Positions 15,570-19,199 of a stretch of DNA of 19,199 bases are shown piece after piece; within the stretch, counting starts at the first letter, position 1, and each line of letters begins with the position of its first letter. The DNA is from CAG-273 sp963560005. GTDB lineage: Bacteria; Bacillota; Clostridia; TANB77; CAG-508. The position numbers were made by a program, and so were the translations under genes. Below the pieces are notes generated by a model. That model was not told the origin of the DNA. It worked only from the letters and a program-made list of their open reading frames with translations, and made no database searches. Location of the stretch: contig CAUWNG010000036.1 of NCBI GenBank assembly GCA_963560005.1, positions 1-19,199 on the forward strand, in the 5' to 3' direction.

Positions 15570-15597
15570 TTTATGGTATAATTAATATGTATTTCAA
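15570..15597 (-). promoter_or_regulatory. Candidate promoter of accC-accD-accA-fabI
   Basis: On the minus strand TTGAAA (15592-15597) lies 16 bases from CATAAA (15570-15575). The -35 box is good and the -10 box is weak (four of six). The site overlaps the plus-strand promoter of the 95-codon gene, so the two could exclude one another. It is called mainly because accC needs a promoter beyond the opposite-strand gene. Confidence 0.35.
15574..15582 (+). promoter_or_regulatory. Extended -10 promoter of the antisense 95-codon gene
   Basis: TGGTATAAT is a perfect TGnTATAAT element 34 bases before the start codon of the plus-strand gene. The -35 region is poor (TTTCTT at 17 bases), which extended -10 promoters tolerate. 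Confidence 0.65.
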
Positions 15598-15615
15598 CTT
15601 AAAGGAGGATACATT

Positions 15616-15903
15616 ATGTCAAAACTCAGTAAAATTGTAAAACGGAATAAAGAATATGAAGAAATATTCTTCATATTAGGTCAACTTAGGTGGTCACACA
15701 GGGAAAATATTCCTATCAAGAATTTTATAGATAGGCTATATTTAATTTTCTCTAAGTATAAAACTGTCCCCCAAAATTTATCCATTGAGTTGACTCCTAA
15801 AGACACTTCTGTACCCTTGTATCCAATTATCTTATTTGATCTTGGATATAAAATCACAGAATTGTCCGATGAGAAAACGCTTTCGTTTATACGAATTAAA
15901 TAG
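15616..15903 (+). CDS. Hypothetical protein, 95 residues, antisense within the fatty-acid synthesis cluster
   Basis: The family is not recognised. The protein is small, soluble and Lys-rich, with no membrane segment or signal peptide, an N-terminal helical part (about 1-48, with the basic start SKLSKIVKRNKEYEE) and a second part rich in Pro and Leu (about 52-80, ELTPKDTSVPLYPIILFDLG) ending in strands. It is certainly built as a gene: an extended -10 promoter, AAAGGAGG seven bases before the ATG, and a strong terminator 13 bases after the stop. It lies on the opposite strand between fabZ and accC, which are usually neighbours in one operon. Codons such as CGG, CCC, GTC, CTC, TCC, ACG and TCG are more frequent than in the flanking genes, hinting at a separate origin. 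A regulator or a passenger gene are both possible. Confidence 0.75.
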   Translation: MSKLSKIVKRNKEYEEIFFILGQLRWSHRENIPIKNFIDRLYLIFSKYKTVPQNLSIELTPKDTSVPLYPIILFDLGYKITELSDEKTLSFIRIK

Positions 15904-15915
15904 CTGATTTTTGAG

Positions 15916-15947
15916 TAGAAGAGTGTTGTACACTCTTCTATTTTTTT
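15916..15947 (+). terminator. Terminator of the 95-codon gene
   Basis: TAGAAGAGTG pairs perfectly with CACTCTTCTA around a short loop and is followed by seven T on the plus strand. It is a strong intrinsic terminator. Confidence 0.95.
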
Positions 15948-15985
15948 ATATAATCGGAAAGTTCTCCAAACTTTCCTATTATATA
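15947..15985. repeat. Long imperfect palindrome between the 95-codon gene and fabZ
   Basis: TATATAAT-C-GGAAAGTT pairs with AACTTTCC-T-ATTATATA: 16 pairs broken by one mismatch, with a five-base loop. Neither strand has a T run directly after it, so it is not a standard terminator. On the minus strand it lies 27 bases after the fabZ stop and could protect or cut the message, slow transcription, or mark an insertion boundary. Confidence 0.6.
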
Positions 15986-16012
15986 AAAAGCTTCGCTAAA
16001 TATTCTACTAGC

Positions 16013-16441
16013 CTATTGTTCAACAATTGCAAAAGTTAATTCTCCTTTTGCTACTATCACTTCATTAACTGTAGCTACCGCTTCTCCTACTCCTATTGGC
16101 CCTTTTTGTTTAATTAATTTTACATTTAGTTTTAAAATATCTCCTGGTAAAACTTGTTTTTTAAATCTAAATTTATCTATTCCTCCAAAAAGAGCATTTT
16201 TCCCCCTATTCTCCTCTTTAGATAATATAGCCATAGCACCAGTCTGAGCCAGAGCCTCTACTATTAATACTCCTGGCATAATAGGGTTTTCTGGAAAATG
16301 CCCCTTAAAATATGGTTCATTTATACTTATATTTTTATATGCTATACACTTCTCTCCTGGTTTTAATTCCTCTACCCTATCTATCATTAAAAATGGCGCT
16401 CTCTGTGGAATAATTTTGCATATTTCTTTTATATCTAACAT
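16013..16441 (-). CDS. fabZ: 3-hydroxyacyl-[acyl-carrier-protein] dehydratase FabZ
   Basis: FabZ removes water from 3-hydroxyacyl-ACP to give the trans-2-enoyl-ACP reduced by FabI. The 142-residue hot-dog protein has IPQRAPFLMIDRV (11-23), the active-site stretch GHFPENPIMPGVLIVEALAQ with catalytic H48 and E62, and a FRFKKQVLPGD segment. AAGGAG lies seven bases before the ATG. It follows accB by 11 bases and is the last gene of the fabG-fabF-accB-fabZ run before the opposite-strand insertion. Confidence 0.97.
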   Translation of the reverse strand: MLDIKEICKIIPQRAPFLMIDRVEELKPGEKCIAYKNISINEPYFKGHFPENPIMPGVLIVEALAQTGAMAILSKEENRGKNALFGGIDKFRFKKQVLPGDILKLNVKLIKQKGPIGVGEAVATVNEVIVAKGELTFAIVEQ

Positions 16442-16452
16442 ATCTTTTCTCC

Positions 16453-16878
16453 TTATTTTATTTTAAATAATGGTTTTCCAAACTCAACCATTTCTTCATT
16501 TTTTACATAAATTTCCACTATTTCTCCATCATATTCACTTTCTATTTCATTCATCAATTTCATAGCTTCTATTATACATAATGTTTTTCCTTTTGTTATT
16601 TTATCTCCTACCTTTACAAATTCAGATTCTTTTGGTGATGGACTCAAATAACAGGTTCCAACCATAGGTGATTTTACTATTTTTGTTTCTTCACTAACTG
16701 TATCTATATTATTATTTGTAATATTTTTACTTATAACTGGTGCACTAGTTTGTATAATTTCTTCTTCTTTACTCTTTTTCATACTAATTTTCATACCCTC
16801 TGGAAATTCTATTTCTAGTTCATCTATTTTAGAATTTCCCATATCATCTATTAGTTTTTTTATATCATTATAATCCAT
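16453..16878 (-). CDS. accB: Biotin carboxyl carrier protein of acetyl-CoA carboxylase
   Basis: AccB carries biotin between the carboxylase and carboxyltransferase sites. The 141 residues have an N-terminal helical part (MDYNDIKKLIDDM), a variable Asn/Thr/Glu-rich linker (about 40-66) and a biotinyl domain with the biotin site EAMKLM (105-109 region, K107). The start is taken at 16878, after AAAGGA by about 11 bases; an in-frame ATG at 16914 lies inside the end of fabF, has no binding site and would add a stretch unlike the family. It lies 25 bases after fabF and 11 before fabZ. Confidence 0.95.
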   Translation of the reverse strand: MDYNDIKKLIDDMGNSKIDELEIEFPEGMKISMKKSKEEEIIQTSAPVISKNITNNNIDTVSEETKIVKSPMVGTCYLSPSPKESEFVKVGDKITKGKTLCIIEAMKLMNEIESEYDGEIVEIYVKNEEMVEFGKPLFKIK

Positions 16879-16903
16879 TTTTTTAACTTTCCTTTCTGTA
16901 CAA

Positions 16904-18142
16904 TTATTCTTCATATTTTTTTAATATTATACAAGCATTATGACCACCAAATCCAAGTGAATTTGATAACGTATACTTAACTTCTAAATTTCTCCCTATA
17001 TTTGGTACAATATCCAAATCACATTCAGGATCTGCAACTTTATAATTTATTGTTGCTGGTATATAACTATCTTGTACTGCTTTTGCACAAACAATAGCCT
17101 CTATTGCTCCTGCTGCACCTAATAAATGAGCTGTATTTCCTTTTGTTGAACTTACCATTACTTTTTTACTATGTTCACCTAACGCTTTTTTAATCACTTT
17201 GGTTTCTCCTGCATCATTTAATAATGTTGATGTTCCATGTGCATTTATATATGTAATTTTATTTGGAGTAATTTTTGCATCTTTTATTGCATTTGATATA
17301 GCTCTTGCTCCACCATCACCATCTGGTGATGGTGATGTAATATGATATGCATCTGTACTAGCCCCATATCCTATAATTTCCGCATAAATTTTTGCATTTC
17401 TAGCTTTTGCATGTTCTAATTCTTCTAATACAATAACTCCAGCTCCTTCACCCATTACAAATCCATTTCTTTCCTTATCAAATGGTATACTAGCTCTTGT
17501 TTTATCTGTTGATTGTGATAATGCTTTTATATTCATAAATCCTGCTATTCCTGTTGGTGTTATTGAAGCTTCTGTTCCTCCTGCAAAAATAACATCTTGA
17601 TATCCATGTTTTATTATTCTATAACTTTCTCCTATAGAATGAGTACCACTAGCACATGCTGTTACCATAGACATAGATTCACCCTTCAACCCTAAGTCTA
17701 TTGCTACATTTCCAGCTGCCATATTTACAATAGACATTGGAATATACATTGGTGATACTCTATCTGGTCCTTTTTCTACTATATTTCTATTGTCTTTTTC
17801 TATAGTATCAAGTCCTCCAATACCAGAACTTATCATTGTTCCAACTCTTGTCATATCTGTATTTTCCTTTGTTATACCAGAATCTTGCATTGCTTCTCTT
17901 GCTGCAACAATTGCATATTGGGAAAACATATCCAATCTTTTAGAAACTTTTTTATCAAAGTAATTATCTGAATTAAATCCTTTAACTTCAGCTGCTAGTT
18001 TCACTTTAAAATCCTTCGTATCAAATTTTGTAATATTATCAATACCACATTTTGCTTCTTTTATACCTTTCCAAAATTCATTAACACTATTTCCTATAGG
18101 AGTTATAGCTCCCATTCCTGTTATTACAACTCTTCTCTCCAT
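16904..18142 (-). CDS. fabF: 3-oxoacyl-[acyl-carrier-protein] synthase II (FabF)
   Basis: FabF condenses malonyl-ACP with the growing acyl-ACP. The 412-residue thiolase-fold enzyme has the Cys-His-His triad: C163 in TACASGTHS, H302 in NAHGTSTLLND and H339 in SSTKGNTAHLLGAAGA, with K334 nearby, at nearly the same numbers as E. coli FabF. The C-terminal NSLGFGGHNACIILKKY is typical. A purine-rich AAAGGAAGG precedes the ATG. It follows fabG by 22 bases. Confidence 0.97.
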   Translation of the reverse strand: MERRVVITGMGAITPIGNSVNEFWKGIKEAKCGIDNITKFDTKDFKVKLAAEVKGFNSDNYFDKKVSKRLDMFSQYAIVAAREAMQDSGITKENTDMTRVGTMISSGIGGLDTIEKDNRNIVEKGPDRVSPMYIPMSIVNMAAGNVAIDLGLKGESMSMVTACASGTHSIGESYRIIKHGYQDVIFAGGTEASITPTGIAGFMNIKALSQSTDKTRASIPFDKERNGFVMGEGAGVIVLEELEHAKARNAKIYAEIIGYGASTDAYHITSPSPDGDGGARAISNAIKDAKITPNKITYINAHGTSTLLNDAGETKVIKKALGEHSKKVMVSSTKGNTAHLLGAAGAIEAIVCAKAVQDSYIPATINYKVADPECDLDIVPNIGRNLEVKYTLSNSLGFGGHNACIILKKYEE

Positions 18143-18164
18143 TTTTATCTTTCCCTTCCTTTAA

Positions 18165-18905
18165 TTACATAATCATTCCACCATCAACGTTTAGAACTTG
18201 ACCTGTTATATAAGTATTTTCATCTGATGCTAAAAAATATACTGCATTAGCTACTTCGTTTGCTTCTCCCATTTTGTTTAATGGAATCTGCTTATTTATA
18301 TTTTCTTTTACTGTATCTGATAGAATATTTGTCATATCTGTTTTTATAAATCCTGGTGCTACACAATTAGCTAAAATATTTCTACTTGCTAATTCTTTTG
18401 CTACACTTTTTGTAAAACCTATTATTCCAGCTTTAGAAGCCGCATAATTTGCTTGGCCAGCATTTCCTCCAATTCCAACCACTGAAGATATATTTACTAT
18501 TTTTCCATATCTTTGTTTCATCATATATGGTATAACATTTTTTGTAACATTAAATGTCCCTTTTAAATTTACTTCTATAACTTTATCAAAATCTTCTTCT
18601 TTCATTCTCATTAATAATCCGTCTTTTGTTATTCCTGCATTATTAATAAGAACATCAATTTTTCCAAATTTATTTATTACTTCTTTTACCATCTTTTCAC
18701 ACTCATTATACTTAGTAACATCTGTTTTTATAAATAATATATTAATATTTTCATTTTCAACTATCTCTTCTTTAAATTTTTCAAATTCAAAACTTTCTGA
18801 AGTATAGTTTATAACTATATTGTATCTAGCCTTTGCAAATTTCTTTGCTATTGCCTTTCCTATACCTCTTGATCCTCCTGTTATTAGTACAACTTTATTT
18901 TCCAC
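18165..18905 (-). CDS. fabG: 3-oxoacyl-[acyl-carrier-protein] reductase FabG
   Basis: FabG reduces 3-oxoacyl-ACP with NADPH, the step after FabF. The 246-residue short-chain dehydrogenase has the cofactor motif TGGSRGIG (9-16), NNAG (88-91), and the catalytic S141, Y154 and K158 in ISSVVGIGGNAGQANYAASK. The C-terminus ITGQVLNVDGGMIM is typical. The start is a GTG at 18905; an in-frame TGA closes the frame a few codons upstream, and AGAGGAA lies about 11 bases before. The neighbour upstream is not fabD. Confidence 0.96.
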   Translation of the reverse strand: MENKVVLITGGSRGIGKAIAKKFAKARYNIVINYTSESFEFEKFKEEIVENENINILFIKTDVTKYNECEKMVKEVINKFGKIDVLINNAGITKDGLLMRMKEEDFDKVIEVNLKGTFNVTKNVIPYMMKQRYGKIVNISSVVGIGGNAGQANYAASKAGIIGFTKSVAKELASRNILANCVAPGFIKTDMTNILSDTVKENINKQIPLNKMGEANEVANAVYFLASDENTYITGQVLNVDGGMIM

Positions 18906-18973
18906 ATTAAATCACATTCCTCTCACAAAATAAAAACTTAACTCAAAATTTCAAACTAATTTTCTTTATATCT

Positions 18974-19199
18974 TTATACATTTAAATTCTTAATTTCATA
19001 TATAGTATTTTCTAATTGTTCTACATTTTCTGTTTGATAACACTTTATATTTAAATCTTTTAAATCTTTTTTAGGCGCTTTATAGGTTCTTCCATATTTT
19101 ATTTTTAAATCTCTTCCTGATATCCCGTATTTTTTTTGAAAATTAGCCGATGTTGAAAATAAATCAGGGTTAAATTTACGTGTACCATCTTTTTTAGCA
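18974..19199 (-). CDS. Unrecognised protein, C-terminal 74 codons, continues beyond the window
   Basis: An open frame runs from the right edge to a TAA at 18974. The visible part is polar and Lys-rich, with STSANFQKKYGISGRDLKIK and a final helical stretch YQTENVEQLENTIYEIKN. I do not recognise it, and it does not look like the end of FabD or acyl carrier protein, the usual neighbours of fabG in clostridial operons. It lies 68 bases before fabG on the same strand, with no terminator between, so it may share a transcript with the fatty-acid genes. The 5' part is missing. Confidence 0.6.
   Translation of the reverse strand, partial: AKKDGTRKFNPDLFSTSANFQKKYGISGRDLKIKYGRTYKAPKKDLKDLNIKCYQTENVEQLENTIYEIKNLNV

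Noticed and set aside
18930..18960. Repeated TCAAA-type half sites upstream of fabG, like a FabT operator
   Set aside because: The half sites are in direct rather than inverted order, and no palindrome with the expected spacing is present.

Overview
The window is very AT-rich bacterial DNA from an endospore-forming, low-GC Bacillota, most likely a member of the Clostridia. The evidence is a full-length spoIVA, a complete spore-germination receptor operon, a sporulation-type polysaccharide deacetylase, the clostridial order of fatty-acid synthesis genes, strong Shine-Dalgarno sequences and sigma-A promoters of the TGnTATAAT type. Genus and species cannot be read from it; an uncultured gut lineage would fit.

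Left part (1-3.8 kb, all minus strand): a membrane-anchored PdaB-like deacetylase homologue, an orphan R2K-clade (CDC123-like) ATP-grasp gene with a long leader and two promoters, a minimal DprA (Rossmann core only), and folD with its own promoter. A hairpin separates folD from dprA.

Middle part (3.9-11.7 kb): spoIVA (plus strand) closed by a strong terminator; then a GerA-GerB-GerC receptor operon followed by a 54-codon two-membrane-helix gene that resembles the small D subunits of such receptors. Convergent to it is a YetF/DUF421 plus DUF4363 pair (minus strand). Divergent from that pair is a four-helix PF04020-like membrane protein with a consensus ribosome-binding site and a bidirectional terminator.

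Right part (11.7-19.2 kb, minus strand): type II fatty-acid synthesis in the order fabG-fabF-accB-fabZ, then accC-accD-accA-fabI. All four acetyl-CoA carboxylase parts are present (biotin carboxylase, biotin carrier, two carboxyltransferase subunits) with the elongation enzymes: ketoacyl reductase, condensing enzyme, dehydratase and enoyl reductase. Between fabZ and accC the run is interrupted by an unrecognised 95-codon gene on the opposite strand, with its own extended -10 promoter, consensus ribosome-binding site and strong terminator, followed by a long palindrome. Upstream of fabG, where fabD would be expected, is the 3' end of an unrecognised gene that runs off the window.

The most unusual points are the antisense cassette inside the fatty-acid operon, the orphan R2K ATP-grasp gene with a possible 16-codon leaderless peptide in its leader, a GerC protein with Ser where the lipidated Cys should be, and a PdaB-like protein that has lost both motif-1 aspartates. 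No rRNA, tRNA, CRISPR array or insertion sequence was seen.
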